DNA of 64,000 bases from assembly GCA_003117195.1 (NCBI GenBank), contig BDSI01000013.1, positions 963,146 through 1,027,145 on the forward strand, written 5' to 3'. The notes under the pieces are model-generated. The model was given only the letters and a program-made list of their open reading frames with translations. It made no database searches and had not been told where the DNA came from. Both the position numbers and the translations under genes were made by a program. Positions 13,260 through 26,500 of this stretch are shown here, in pieces. Within the stretch, counting starts at the first letter, position 1. Each line of letters opens with the position of its first letter. This stretch comes from Eudorina sp. 2006-703-Eu-15. Taxonomy: Eukaryota; Chlorophyta; Chlorophyceae; Chlamydomonadales; Volvocaceae.

Positions 13260-14913
13260 CGTCGCCCGTGTACGTCCCTGCAGGCGGCGGTCATGTTGAC
13301 GTCCATCAGCATCTCGCTGTCGGGTTTCGCGCTGCAAGCAAGCAAGGGTCCTGTGCGCGCTCATCTCGCCACAGGCGCCGATCACCGCTGCTGGCGTTGG
13401 GACACTTTGCAGTGCCAGCACGCAGGTAACTCGTGACACGCACGCGGTGGGCATGGACATGAGCTGACAACAGGTTATTAATAACTGGTATCAAGCCCAA
13501 CTCAATGAGCGCTGGGGCGGTGCATGCGAGCGCAGGGAATGGAAGCAGATGTGCCATGCATTGTATGTGTTCAATGGTTTTTTCTTTTGTAAGGGACGCC
13601 TCGGTTGGATTCTGTTGCTGGGAGTGGGGGTCGCTTCATTTTTAGTACGGGCCGCCATGGCTGCCGCCCGCCGTCTGTCCGTTTGATGTCTGTGTGTGTG
13701 TCGTGTGATGCGTGAATGCGTCTGCTGGTCGGAAACCGGGTTTCTTGGTTCGTTCGCACGTCATGCATGTATGCTCGCGTGCTTGGTCGCACGTGCTGCG
13801 TTCATTTGCGTGACCATCGTTCTACCTCCCATGCACATTGGTTCATACTACTCGTAGTTCATCGAACGCACTTGAAGTTGCAACCCTTTTTCATCGGCTG
13901 CGGCTCTCTCATTTTCATATTGTGACTTATTTAACCAAAGTTATTAGCCTGCGTGGGTCAAGACAGACTACAGCTACAGGAAATGTGTGGTCCTTGTTTG
14001 CTGAAGAAGGCGGCATTGAGCACTGAAGGCCGAAGTGCGTGGAGCTAGCAGAGCATAGGTAGATGACGCTGGCGGGCGGTTGTGGTGTGCACCACCAGGG
14101 AAGAGCGAAGAGAAAGGGCGGTCCAAAACTATGTGCCCATCAATTGAAACGGATTTGCACGACGGGGGGGGCCGGGTGCCTTATGCGTGGGCAGGTGCAA
14201 TGGCGGATCCTGCCTGCTGGGCCCCCGTGCGGTGTCCTAGCGATGCACCTAGTAAGAGAGGGAACACATTCGTGTTCCGGAAGCGAAGGATTTCGGACGA
14301 ACCTCGGCGAAGACTTTGAAGTGTCCTGTGTACTACATGAGGTGCTGTTGTTGGTGGTGACGGTGGTTTCCTCCGAGAACCTGCCGCATGTTGTGTCCAG
14401 ATTTATTTTCGGCGGGAGTGATGTTGTGGATGCGCGTATGGGTTTCTGCGTTCGGAAGGAGTTTAGTTAGCTGTCCAGACCGTGCACGCCTTAACAGGTA
14501 GGAAACGCAAGCCGCCGACAGTAGACAGGCGATGAAGGTTTTATCCGATGCCGGGATGGAAGTGATACATGCCTCTCACAGTCGGCATGCCCGTCGCAGA
14601 GGAGGGCTGAGCCCATGCAGCTCATGTTAGCGGGTACAGGCGGGTACAGGGTAGTGCAGTTCCAGGCAGGTAGGTTAGGCAGTGGCATTTGGAAGGAGAG
14701 GGTACGGAAGCAAGCGAGGGCATTCATGCATGTGAGGCTGTGAGTTGGATGACCATCGATCGAGCGAGTCCCGTGCTTGCCAGCTACGGCGTTTCGGGAC
14801 ACAAGTTGAGCGCCCTGGCCACGTGGCCGCGTTGATGTAACGAGTAGTGTTGTCTCGGCGCAGTGCGTACTGCGTAGCTGGCGCAATGCTACCCAACGCG
14901 AATTGACGGCCAG

Positions 14914-15021
14914 TGCAGCAGGTAGCAGGCTGCCAGCACCTTACATAGGCCTGGTGTGCTGGTGAAAACACAGGATTGGATGGAATTCATGTAAGGTGCT
15001 GGCAACATGCCACCTGCTGCA
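14914..15021. repeat. Long imperfect inverted repeat (hairpin)
   Basis: Arms 14914-14946 and 14989-15021 are 33 nt each, inverted, with three mismatches by eye, separated by a 42-nt spacer. Adjacent bases (around 14941-14956 and 15028-15043) offer an alternative pairing of a second inverted segment. The transcript could fold into an miRNA-precursor-like stem; it could equally be a relic of an inverted insertion. Confidence 0.6.
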
Positions 15022-15682
15022 TCCAATCACCAGGCCTATGTATGCCACGCGATGCCTTCAGGCATTGGCGGCGTAAGGACACAGTTCACGCCTGTGGGGA
15101 GTGCATGGACCTGGGACGTCTCGTGTGACAGCGGCACGGCAACGTCTTCATGGTTCGAAACACCGCAATACGTAGAAATGGCCTTGCGGCGCGGAAGTCG
15201 CTGAGGCAGGGCGTCAGACGCTCTCGTCAGGCCCGACGCCCGAGTAGTGGGACCTCGGGCAAGTCGGCTTCGTAGTCTCGCTCTGACAGAGGGGCCATGC
15301 GGACCGAGTCTGGCAGGCGTACCGAAAGAAGCGGCCATTGCCTCGGCTTGTTCAACATTCAGCCACAGGCAGCCATGAGCTGGTCGTGTTGTATCTCAAC
15401 GCGATAAGAAAGAAGCGGTCGGCGAAAATTCAGCAAGATCGGCGGCCAGGCTGGCTTGGATAGCCTTTTCCACATGAAACGGAGCGGATGGACAGACCTC
15501 CGCTGTCATCGCGCATCAGCAAATCACTGGCAATGCGACGCCCACACCACGCGCAGTTATCGGTCTGTGCACTCATGGCAGTGCAACGCCGCACCTGTTG
15601 CCACATTCTCCTGCGAAGGCCAGGCTCTGCTGCTGCTGCCAAGGTCAGTCTATGCATAGGGGAGCTCCCACGGTGTAGGGGG

Positions 15683-16170
15683 CAGTGTTGCTATCTTTAC
15701 GGGCAAAAAACCCGGATATTTTCTATTTCCCGGACCCCCAAGAAACCTGCGAGATTTCATTTATTTGACGCTGTGGAGAGCCGTAAATCTGTTCTGCCAA
15801 CTATTTTCCAGAGTACCAAAAAGGCCTAGAAATCTGCGGGCGCAGGGAAAATTCCTGCATCGTACACCTGTCTACCGCCAAAACACACTCGAATGCCGTG
15901 TCACCAACTCCTGGTTATCCTCCCATATGCATCCGCGACGCAGGGAAAGCGCACTTCAGGCCTCCATGGACTTAGAATCCCTGTCGTCGCTGTGGTAACA
16001 GTGGCCCTGCTGTCGAAACACGCAGAAATACCGGCCTGCCTCGGAGGTTTTTATTTCCTGGCACCTAGGAAACCCCCCAAAATCTGCCCTGCCAAAGGTT
16101 TTTTGGCTACTGGCGACAGGCCGGAAACCTGCGGAATTCTATTTTCCCGTTTTGGAGGATAGCAACACTG
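15683..16170. mobile_element. hAT-like MITE, 488 bp, intact ends
   Basis: Perfect 13-bp terminal inverted repeats: CAGTGTTGCTATC at 15683-15695 and its complement at 16158-16170. They are flanked by a perfect 8-bp direct duplication GTAGGGGG (15675-15682 and 16171-16178). A CAGTG-type end with an 8-bp target duplication is the signature of hAT transposons. No transposase is encoded, so it is a non-autonomous element that needs a partner elsewhere. The undamaged ends and target duplication suggest a fairly recent insertion. Confidence 0.85.
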
Positions 16171-17517
16171 GTAGGGGGTCCTCAAGCCAGATGTGCTGCG
16201 CTGTGGGCGGGGCTTCGTCAGGAGCGTATGTGGTCCTATCCGGCAAAGACGTTGGGGCCCCGGCACGGTCGGGCTTGCCCCTCAATCGTCCCCTGCACGC
16301 TTTCGCCTTTAAGGCAAGCTTGGATCGACAAGGAATTTGGCTCCCGTGTTACGCACCCAGGGCCTGACAAGGCCTGACGCAGTCAATGCCTTGGACGCTG
16401 CGAGACAAAGGGCGGGTTCCAGAGCTGCCTAAAAATGCTATGATGTCATGCCTATAATGCCGCGCTTGCCAGCAACTTGCGTTTTTGTGTCGGTGTCGGC
16501 GACTGTACTGGCATCTGCTTCAGCCATCATCCATGTTGCCGCGATGTCATGTAATAAATCCGACAATACTCTGTCGTAAGAAGGTCGAAGCAGCGGTTGG
16601 AACGAACCGAGTCGAGTTTCGAGGAGTCGCAGCTACAGCCACACCTCAGCGTGAGCAAAACAGACTGGTTAGACATGTCAGTGACAACGGAGCGGGAAAT
16701 TAAAATTACCCTTTAATATAATTGATTTTGCAATTCTGTGGAGTCATGCATATATCTTACAGTCAGCGAATTTGCGTGCATCCGTCATTATCACTAGTGG
16801 GCCTATCAGGTGGGCAGACATGGGAATTTGATTGCTTGATCTGATTATATTACATTATAATACATATTACAATTTAAACACATGGTTCGTCAGGTTGTTG
16901 AGCCTTTGCGGTACATTTGGTCGTTGATAACTTGTTCCAACCCCATGGATTATATTAAATCATTAACAGATTCATCAGCTGCGATAGATATAGAGACGTG
17001 TAGTTATGAAATGTAGACAATGAACGAGCGCGCGAGCGCGCGACAGCGCGTCATCCCTAGCCTTGACAGGATGACAGCTATGTTTGTTAAGTTATAATGG
17101 TTCATTCGATATATTTTTCGAGTTAAACTTGCGATTGGACTTGGCGGGGTTGTACCGGACGTGACCGACGTCACGACGTCTGGATTTGTATTATGTAATG
17201 CGCAGTAGCAGCGGCGTCTGCCGCTAGCACCCACTACTTACCATTCGTATATCAACATGTAATGAACAAGTGTTCATCTTGTTTTGGCATGGCCGGTCTT
17301 GCCGACCTCCTGTAGTTAGACTATGGTCGGACAACATCTCGGCCATTTAGGACTTAGCACCAGTTGACCCCGCGCCACCCCAGCCCAGCGCAGCTTGCTT
17401 TTGCAAAATCAAAGCAAGTCTGTCGCCTCATCATTATTAGCGTACTGAACTTTTTCCGTTGCACTCATCCCAATCGAGTCAACTGGGTGTCTGCTCGTGC
17501 CTCGGACCAAAGCAGCC

Positions 17518-20500
17518 ATGGGCCGTGCCTCTCATACCAATATATGCCTCACATTGTTCGCCTGCTTGTGGCTCTTCCCATGTTTCCCTATCATGGCGGC
17601 GGCTACTGGGCGGGTCGACGGCCAGTCCAACAACCGTAAGAAATTTGGTTATGCACGACGCCGTACCCAGGAGCCCTAGCCCGGCAAGCCGCAATAAGCG
17701 CGCGACTACAAACAGTCTGACGGTCTGCTTCCGCGATTATTGCCACCGGCTGTAGTTGACACATCCGCCGGGTGGTGCCACCTACGCATCATATGTCCTG
17801 TTCGCTGGTCGCAGGTAGCTGGGGCCACTTCGGTCGTCGTATGTTGTTACAAACGTCACAAGCCACCCCGCTGGAACCAGCAGAACCTGTCGGCCCAGTC
17901 CGGTCAGACCCGCCGCCCCGCCGCCCGCCACCCAGCCCCCGCCCGCCACCCGCTCGCTCGGCCCCGAAAACACCCCCAAGCCCGCCTTCCTCGCCCAGAC
18001 GGCCGCCCACATCCCCACGACCGCCCCCGCGCCGTCCGCCCCCGCGGCCTCCACCTTCGCCCCCGAGGTCACCACCGCCGTCACGAAGCCCGTTGCCGCC
18101 GCAACCAAGCTCTCTGCCGCCGCCACCCAGTTCGCCGCTGCCGCCACCCAGCCCGCCTCCGCCGCCACCTAGCCCCCCGCCGCCGCCACCCAGCACACCG
18201 CCGCCGCCTCCAAGCCCGCCACCACCGCCACCAAGCCCGCAGCCGCCGCCACCAAGCCCGCAGCCGCCCCCACCAAGCCCGCAGCCGCCGCCACCCAACC
18301 CCCCGCCGCCGCCACCAAGCCCGCCGCCGCCTCCACCTAGCCCCCGCCGCCCCCACCTAGCCCGCCGCCGCCGCCTCCAAGCCCGCCGCCGCCGCCACCT
18401 AACCCCCCGCCGCCGCCACCTAGCCCCCTGCCGCCGCCACCTAGGCCCCTGCCGCCGCCACCTAGCCCCCTGCCGCCGCCACCTAGCCCCCCGCCGCCGC
18501 CACCTAGTCCGCAGCCGCCGCCACCCAGCCCGCAGCCGCCGCCACCCAACCCCCGCCGCCGCCACCTAGCCCCCGCCGCCGCCACCTAGCCCCCCGCCGC
18601 CGCCTTCCAGCCCCCGCCGCCGCCACCCAGCCCGCAGCCGCCGCCGCCGCCACCTCGAAGCACGGCGCCGCCACCCAGTCCACCGTGGCTACCATCCAAC
18701 CCCCCTCCCCCACCGTCTCCATCGGCACTTCCCCCAGACGCGCCAGCTCTACCAGCCCAGCCACCGCCCCGCGCATCACCACGTCGGCCACCGCCGCCGC
18801 CGCCGCCGATACCTGCGGAAATCCTGGCAAAGCTGTTCCCTGGTACGGTGGCGAAAACGCTTAATGAAGAGGATTGTTGGCGCTCCCTAAATGCTGAAGT
18901 TTCTATACTGAGGCCGCCATCGTGTCAAGAGTCTTGCTGGGCCCACGGCAGCTCACCTTTTGAGCTGCAGCCACTGGACATTATGCGCTAACGTGCACAT
19001 TGATACACGGACACACACAACCTGCGGGCGGGTCTCTTCTCAAAACACACACACACAACCTGTACCCACGTCCTGATGTAACAAAGAATACTGTGAGTTC
19101 CACAAAAGGGACCATTGATGCCCACCAGAAAGTTACCCTGGTAGGCACCAGAGCATGTTGTGTCGTCCATGCTTCGATTAGGCCACAGATATTTGTGGCC
19201 CAAAGACCGCCGTCAGTTGGCCCTGCCCCGTGCGCAACCCTCCTTCCATGCGGCCCCGCAGGCGGCAACTGCCCGGACGCTAACGACGTATTTAGCGTCA
19301 CCAACACCTACCGCGTTCGGCACCAGGCGCCACCGCTGGTTTGGAGCGAGTCGCTGGCCCGGGACGCCACCGCGTACGCGGCTGCCCTGGCCGCCAAGGG
19401 CTGCCCGCTGCAGCACGCGTCCTACGGCGAGAACCTGATGCAGGTGGACGGGGTCGGGATTGATGTCGTACACACGTGGCAGTCGCACGTTCTCGCTCCG
19501 CTCGACGACCCAGATAGAACGATGCACGGCGCGGCTGCGTGTGTGTCTGTCCCGGGTCCGCTCGCTGCAGCATGCAAGGAACACCACCGCGGAAGCAGGT
19601 TGCGGTGGGGGACGTCATCGGTGACGGCCGCAGGAAACTCACGCCACACACACTGCGTGGCCTGGGTGGTTATGGGGCCCGGGTGGTTATGGGTGGGCTT
19701 CTCATTAAACACACACTGCGTGCGCTGGCGTGCGTGTCTGCAGGTCCAGAGCTATCCCAAGCCAGCGCCCACCTGCCTGGGTGCGATCCAGGGGTGGTAC
19801 TCCCAGGTGCAGTTCTATGACTTCAACGCGAGGCGAGCCTACTCCGACAACTGGCGGCGGGACATCGGGCACTTCTCGCAGCTTGTGAGTGCGGGGCCCT
19901 GGAGGGGCTCGGAATTCCTCGCGGGCAGAGCAGGTCGTCGTGTTCGGTGGTGCTGCTTTATACCCTCCCTTGACGATAAATGGGTGTTGCCAAAGGCGCA
20001 TAAAGAAAGCCCCTGCTGCCGCCGCCGCCATGGCCGCCGCAGGTCTGGAAAGCATCCTCCTTGTTCGGATGCGGCGTGGGGCTCGGCAACGCAACCATTA
20101 CCCTGGGAACCAGGCAGTACCCCGGCGGCTGCAAGATGGTGGTGTGCCGCTATCGCAACATCGGGAACATCGCCTCGGACTTCGAGTTTGCACGCAACGG
20201 TGCGTGTCGTACAGATGCCGTGCACAGCGGTTTCAGGGGTGGTGCTGGCGGGTCTGGTCCCGCTCCTTTTGTAGGGCGTTGTGGGGCCGCGGGTGCTTCG
20301 TTGCCCTGTCGGCGGGGCACCGCCGGGCTTCCTCCTCGTTAGCACCGATCATCTGAGCACTCATGTAAGTTTCGTCCATTCCCTGTCGCATTTAAGATGG
20401 GAGCGCCTGTCGTCGTGCGCTTGTCGTGTTATGTTGTGCCGCTCATGACGCTGTGTGCCCTGCCGCCGGCTGTTGCTGCTGCGCCCCGCGCAGTGTTGCC

Positions 20501-20525
20501 GAACATCACGGCCATCGTGTACTGA
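17518..20525 (+). CDS. Secreted proline-rich CAP (SCP/PR-1) protein, gene 4 (proline exon frame interrupted as read)
   Basis: Six exons: 17518-17635, 17815-18842, 19262-19443, 19744-19884, 20043-20199, 20494-20525. The signal peptide is hydrophobic (CLTLFACLWLFPCFPIMAAA). Exon 2 is extensin-like, with long runs of SPPPPPP-type units. As read, four units are 17 nt instead of 18 (18342-18358, 18551-18567, 18571-18587, 18612-18628), each short of one C. Taken literally, the frame closes at TAG 18567-18569. The four deficits together restore exactly the phase needed by the downstream exon, so I treat them as probable homopolymer errors; with them the protein would be about 553 aa. The CAP domain (GGNCPDA) is split by an extra phase-0 intron after YGENLMQ. 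The tetrad Glu is Gln here (WYSQV, codon 19804-19806). The tail is VLPNITAIVY with an NIT sequon. Confidence 0.8.
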
Positions 20526-23500
20526 GCCAATGACGACGACGATGACGACGCGCAGCACCGCGCCGCACCGCCCACTGCTGAGCCGTCAGGCGTTCCCAAA
20601 ACCCTTACGGCGTCATGACGACCAGGAGCTCATCGATACCGACAGCAGACCAGCCCCGCCCGCCGTGACGTGTGCGGGCGGTGCGGTGTGACTCAACGTC
20701 ACCCGTGCTCCAGTCTAGGGCCGCTGTGGCGGCGCGACGGCGGGAGCTGCGCCACCCTCACGCCCACTTTTGATACGCGCACGTCCCATCGCGGACGAAG
20801 CCAAAACCCATCTGCGCGCCAGAACACACACATATCTGCAGTATTCTTGCATTTATCCATCGATCGATTCTTCCGAATGCTATGTTAGAGAGAGTTCCGC
20901 CGTAGTGGCTGTAGAGACCTGCAGAGGGTCTTGGAACCGGTAGCTGGCTAGGCGAGCTTGCGAGTTGATAGCCGGGAACCCTAAGAGGAGCCCTCTCGCG
21001 ACCACCGAAGCGCTGGCGGGCGGATTCCGCACATCATCGGCTCCGCGGGACAGACTGCTCTAGACTCATGCCGTCAGACGTCATACCGATTCTACCACCG
21101 GATGCATTCACCACGCGCGCGCCCGCAGCAACGCGGGGGCATGCAGTGACTCACTCTCTCATCCACGCAACCAAGTATGTTCTAGAGCGCACGCCAGCGC
21201 GGATAGGTGGTTTGAGAGGTTCAAATGCATTAGTATCCAATGACGGATTGGAGCGCTAGGGTGGACAGTGCAGGTAGGGGCAGACCTCAGAGCGGATTCG
21301 TAACCTCTACAGCCGGGCGCCGGCTGGTGCTTCATACGTATAAGGCCTGTGAGGGAATCTAGGGTGCGTTTACGTGACGTTGTGGATATGCGACGCATCA
21401 TAATGAATATCTATCGGGCTGTGTTTGTTAGTTCGATGGATGATACCGTAAAGTGTTTATGCGGCGAGCGATTGCCCGCAATGCAGCAATGCAATTGGTT
21501 CAGGGGCTCAATAGGTCGGCCCCGGGTCGGTTTTATTTTAGTTCAAGGTGTTTGCGGTTTTAGGTACCAGGTGAACCGTCGTGGTTTTTCGTTGGCGCCG
21601 ATGGCCCTCCTAACGATGCGAGCTGTACGACGCACGACGTGAGCTGTACGAAGCTCAAAACTGAGGTGTCCACTGTAACAGAGCAGAAGATGAGCCCTGA
21701 CCCGCCGCGTCTCTGTACCGTATCTGCTGGTCGTTCAGAATGTGCCGGCGGCAATGCACGGCCGGATGCCCCCCCCCGCCAGGGTGAGGATACCCAATGC
21801 GTGCTGTGAAGTCCTGGAAGTCCCTCGGCGCATGCCGGTTTGTTGGCGGCTGGCGCGTGGAAAGCAGTCAGCTGGAACCCATTATCACCATCACCAGCGG
21901 GCTGTTGGAACCAGCGACTCGGTGTCGCTGGTTCCATGCCAGACTCCGAGAGGTACGGAACTGCACGCACTACTAACGCACAAACCTCTGCACGTGGGCG
22001 AAGCGCAGGGCGGCCACCTGCGCGGAGGCCGACTAGCCTAGCGTGGTCTGGTGTGCAAGGCCGGTCAGCATCATGTGCGGTCTCGGGGAGATGAGAGTGA
22101 CGATGGAACTCCTTGTAACTTACATGCCAAGCCATGAGCTGCGCGCACAGAGACGAGGCTCACCAACGTGTGTGTATTCCAACACTGTGTTTGGTAGCGC
22201 CGCTGGCCTGCGGCCGGACCTCCTGGAGTCCTGCCTACACGAATGCGCGCCAATGGCGGCTGGCCTAACGAACTCGGCCAACCTTAGGAGTGACAGTTGA
22301 TATCCAAAACGGTCTGATGCTCATCGCGCTCACACATGACTAAGTAACCAACGGCCATTCGGCCAACCGACATTTGAAACCACAATAACGGAAACCAGTA
22401 ACGCTCTGTGCGAATCATTTCGTGTGTCACGACGCCGTACACGTTGGCTAACCAAGGTGTGTCGTGCAATGTTGCACAATCCGCCGAAGCCATTTGGCAT
22501 GCCAACTCAATGGCTGCACGACTGAGCCAATATGCTGGCATCCATGGACGGACAGTTTTGCGGAGCACCCCGAAAACCAAGGGAGAGACCCCAAGGGGCT
22601 CCGCCGTCACAGCACCTGAGGCACCCCCGCACCACAACGCTGCGTCAACGCATTCCAGAGGGACGTAACCCTTGCGTCGACGCAACCACACACCCAATAG
22701 TGTTCAAGCAAGGCACCCCTTCTCGGGGGTTAACACATCAATCGCAGGTAGAGTTGCATGACGGGGGCAAACTGAAGGGGATGAATCGAGACCCTCGATG
22801 CCATATGGACATCAAAGTCACGTAGACGGACAGACGCAGACCCTCGACTTTTGCTTTCCTGGACTTAATTGCCATACAGGATGGACCGGGCTAGCCGCTG
22901 GACCGTCCAAGCGTGTCCGCGAGCGCAAACAGCAGTGTGTAAGGACGCAGATGATATGCGCACAACTCTCTCGTCCAACCACAAGCAAACGCTAAAATTA
23001 ACCCGTGCTACCACTCCCAAATTTGGTGAACAAAACGAGTCCGACAGAAATGCCATCGCACGGCAGCCAAGTCAAAATTGTTTGAATTAGACACGTGCGC
23101 AGGCGCGTGCTCCTGGCACGCCAGACTAGCTCGCCATACGCGCTCAAAGCTTCACCCTAAACTCTATGATCTACTTTAAACACATTTTCGACATCATCAG
23201 TAGCCGCTAAGCATGAAAAAACGTTTGCAATGCCAGGCGGACAACATGGGCGGGCGGCGCTGCTTTCCCGCAGCTCCTGCACTTTAAAAATACGAACCAC
23301 AATGCGTTTGGCCGCAAAGTCATAAAAATATATATTCAGAATATCATGGTCTCTGACCCTGCTCTGCCACACGCTTGAAAGCTCATGATCGCGTGCGCCC
23401 CGCGATTCGGCGTACTTGATGAATCCCGATCGTGCCGGATGCCGAGATGGGAACAACAGATATGAAGGACATAATATTAATGAACAGCTTCTACCTCTGG

Positions 23501-23593
23501 ACTTGTTCGCGTGTGTCCAATGTTCGGTCGATTCACTGCATCGGGGCGGGCGCCCCCCATTGTGGTCCCTCATGTCGTGCTGCTAGCTCCAGT
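20526..23593. other. 3.1-kb tail-to-tail interval between CAP genes 4 and 5
   Basis: Genes 4 (+) and 5 (-) converge here, so it should contain both 3' UTRs. A TGTAA occurs at 21674-21678 on the plus strand. A 137-codon minus-strand frame at 22284-22697 has no domain I recognise. No clear repeat or RNA gene seen. Confidence 0.45.
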
Positions 23594-26500
23594 TTATACA
23601 ACGATAGCGCTGATGTTGGCCCTTACTGCAAGATTTGCAAGGAAAGGCGCGCGGGTCGGGGTTATGATGGTCGAGGAGTCAGGTCGACGGGCAACGGTGT
23701 CGAAATACGGTGACGTGCAGGCGGCGCGCGCAAGCCGTTTGCGTTTCCTCCTAACGGGACCTGACACATTCCGTTGTATAACAACCGAAAACGTGCAACC
23801 GTCCTCATCGTACTTATTGGCCACCTGCTCAGGAGGAAAAGTTGAATTGCGGATGATGGCGGTGCTGGAGACGGTGCTGGAGGGTCCCTCCCTACCATCC
23901 GCGGGTTCAGGCCGTTGGAACACACTGACCCCTTACACCCAACCTCCCGGCCCGGCCCGGTCCCGCAATCCAGTGCGAGGCCACCCACCGTTCAAGGCAA
24001 ACATATAATCCGAGGCAACATTCCCGATGTTGCGGTAGCGGCACACCACCATCTTGCAGCCGCCGGGATACTGCTTGGTGCCCAGGGTAATTGTTGCGTT
24101 GCCGAGCGCCACGCCGCAACCAAGACGCGAGCTGTCCGCCCACACCTGCACACCGCCGGAAGCACCCACCCACATCCCTTAGTTACGGAGCGCGAAGGTA
24201 AATCGAGTGGAGGTTTCGTCGCCGGAGGGAGCGAGGGTCACGGTCGCGTGTGCAACGGTTTGCAAACGCAGGCCAACAAGAGCGCGGGATACTATCCTAG
24301 CTCGGGTGTTCGAGACTGTGTTGCCCACACTCACACTCACACCCACACGGGTGTGTGTGAATCGTTACATATCTGCCGGGCCGACACTGGCCGGGGGCGC
24401 TAACCCGCCCCATACGGGAGACCGCCGAAGCACTTTCCCCCGGATACGGGGGATAGGGGCGTAAGGGGCCTCTGTCCCCTCGCTCTCAACCAAGGGCGCG
24501 TGCCCGATCCCCGAGGATCGGTGACCGCTGTGCCCCCTCAAGGGAGTGGGCGAAGGCCCATCCCGGGCAGTCTGCGCCTCGCAGTCCGCTGTTCAACCTC
24601 CTCAAGTCCTTGCAGCACCCAGGGCGCGTTTCGGAGGCGCGCCCCTGCTTGGTGCGGTAAAACTAGCCTGGTCCCGCGTCCCAACCTAATCGTACTAACT
24701 AGGGTTGCACCCTCCGGCAGGCCTGCCTGCCCAGCTGAGCCAGAGCGAGGCGTCTCGCACGCGTCAGGCCTTGCTGGGTCCGGGTATGCAGTCGGGTGCT
24801 CCATGATGGGGCTATGGTTTGCACAAGGCAGCAGGTGTGTTGTCTCGGCATCGACCGTTACTAGGCATTTGGCATGCGTGGCCGTGCGAGGAACAGAGGA
24901 CGTGACTGCTGGACGGACGCGACCGCGCCTCCCCCAAAAGGGCCGTCGGTGTCTATCAGCTACCACCATCACCCCCAGCAGCCACCTCTCTCACCCCCCA
25001 ACAGCCCCCCTCCCCCCCAACAGCCACCCTCTAGCCCAAGGCCCAAGCCGGGGAGCCTCAGCCAGGGGCGTTGGCGCGCGTTGAAGAGCGACTGGTGCTG
25101 CGGATGCTGCTTGACTCCGAAACCAAAAGAGTAGAGACTGACATGTGCAGCTTCCCCGAGTTCCCAGCACGGTGTGCTGGCTGCGACTGTCATGACCCGC
25201 GGGTCCACTGCAGCAGCATCTATGTGATGCGATGTGCCGCAGTTTTGTGTTCCGCAGCCGGTCAAACCCACCAGCTGCGAGAAATGGCCGATGTGACGTG
25301 GCCAGTTGGTCGTGAACGCGTACTTGGCGGTGAAGTCATAGAACTGGACCTGGGAGTACCACCCCTGTATCGCACTCAGGCAGGTGGGGCCGGGCCTGGG
25401 GTAGCTCTGGACCTGCACGACGCGTGCGGTGCGGGAGGGGCACTAAGGAACGGTGGCCGCGGCCGAGGGGCCATTGCGTTCGGTGGCGGGGTATTGCGAC
25501 AGGGCGGTAGGGCAGTGCAGGCAGGACAAGCTAGGCAGGGGCGGTTCCGTCCTCAGGAAGGGCCCCCCGGGCCCCTGGGCCCCTGCAAGGCGAATCTCTG
25601 GTTGGGGCACAGGTGTCGCCGGTCCTTCGTCTGCTTAGAACGGGAATCAGGCGCGCGCCCTTGGTTGAGCGCGAGGGGCGGGAGAGAGGCCCCTTACGAG
25701 GCACGACCCTCTCCCCCGTGTCGGGGAGAGAGTGCTTTGGCGGTCTTTTCTTCAGGGCTGGGTTGGCAGCCATTGACCAGCGCCAGGCCCGGTCAGATAT
25801 TTAACGATGCAGACACGTCAACCCAAACACACACAAAGTCACAGAAGCGCGCGCGCGCCCACCTGCATTAGGTTTTCGCCGTACGACGCGTGTTGCAGCT
25901 TGCACTCCTTGGCGGCTAGGACCTTGGCGTACGCGGTGGCGTCCCGGGCCAGCGACTCGCTCCAAACCAGCGGCGGCGCCTGGTGCCGGATGCGGTAGGT
26001 GTTGGTGACGCTCAGCACGTCGTCCGCGTCGGGACAGTTGCCGCCTGCGGGGCCGGAAGTGGGTGCGGGTTGCGCCATGGAAGGACCGGCGCCGGACATC
26101 GGTGTTGGGCAGGCGCATGCCGGCAGCAGGGGCCCTTGGTGGGCCGGACACACCAACACGAGGTACTCTGACAGCGAACCCCCTTTCGTGCAACTTCCGA
26201 GAAGGAGACACCCGGAAGTCGCTACACGCATTCATAAGCTTGCAGAAATGCGCAGCGTTGATGCCATTGTCCGATTGCACCCGCCCGAGACCCAGGCCGT
26301 TCAGCCGCCACACCACCCCGCACAACCCACAACCCAAGACCTACACACAACCCGCCCCTCCCTCTAAACACACACGCACAGCCACACACACAGGTGAGGC
26401 GCCTACGAGCTATCTGGGCCCGATAGATCCCCCAACCGCCGAGTAAGGGTCCACCTTGCAACGGTTACAGGTAGGGTTCCCGGGCGTTCGTCCGATTGAG

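Larger units (their letters stand above)
12889..17517. other. 4.6-kb gene-poor stretch between CAP genes 3 and 4
   Basis: No protein gene recognised. It contains a long imperfect hairpin (14914-15021) and a complete hAT-like MITE (15683-16170). From about 16700 to 17300 the sequence is AT-rich, upstream of gene 4. Confidence 0.5.

Noticed and set aside
17740..18360. Arg/His/Pro-rich and Ala-rich frames over the proline exon of gene 4
   Set aside because: They are frame-shifted readings of the same CCG/CCA/AGC repeat and lack a signal peptide or splice fit.
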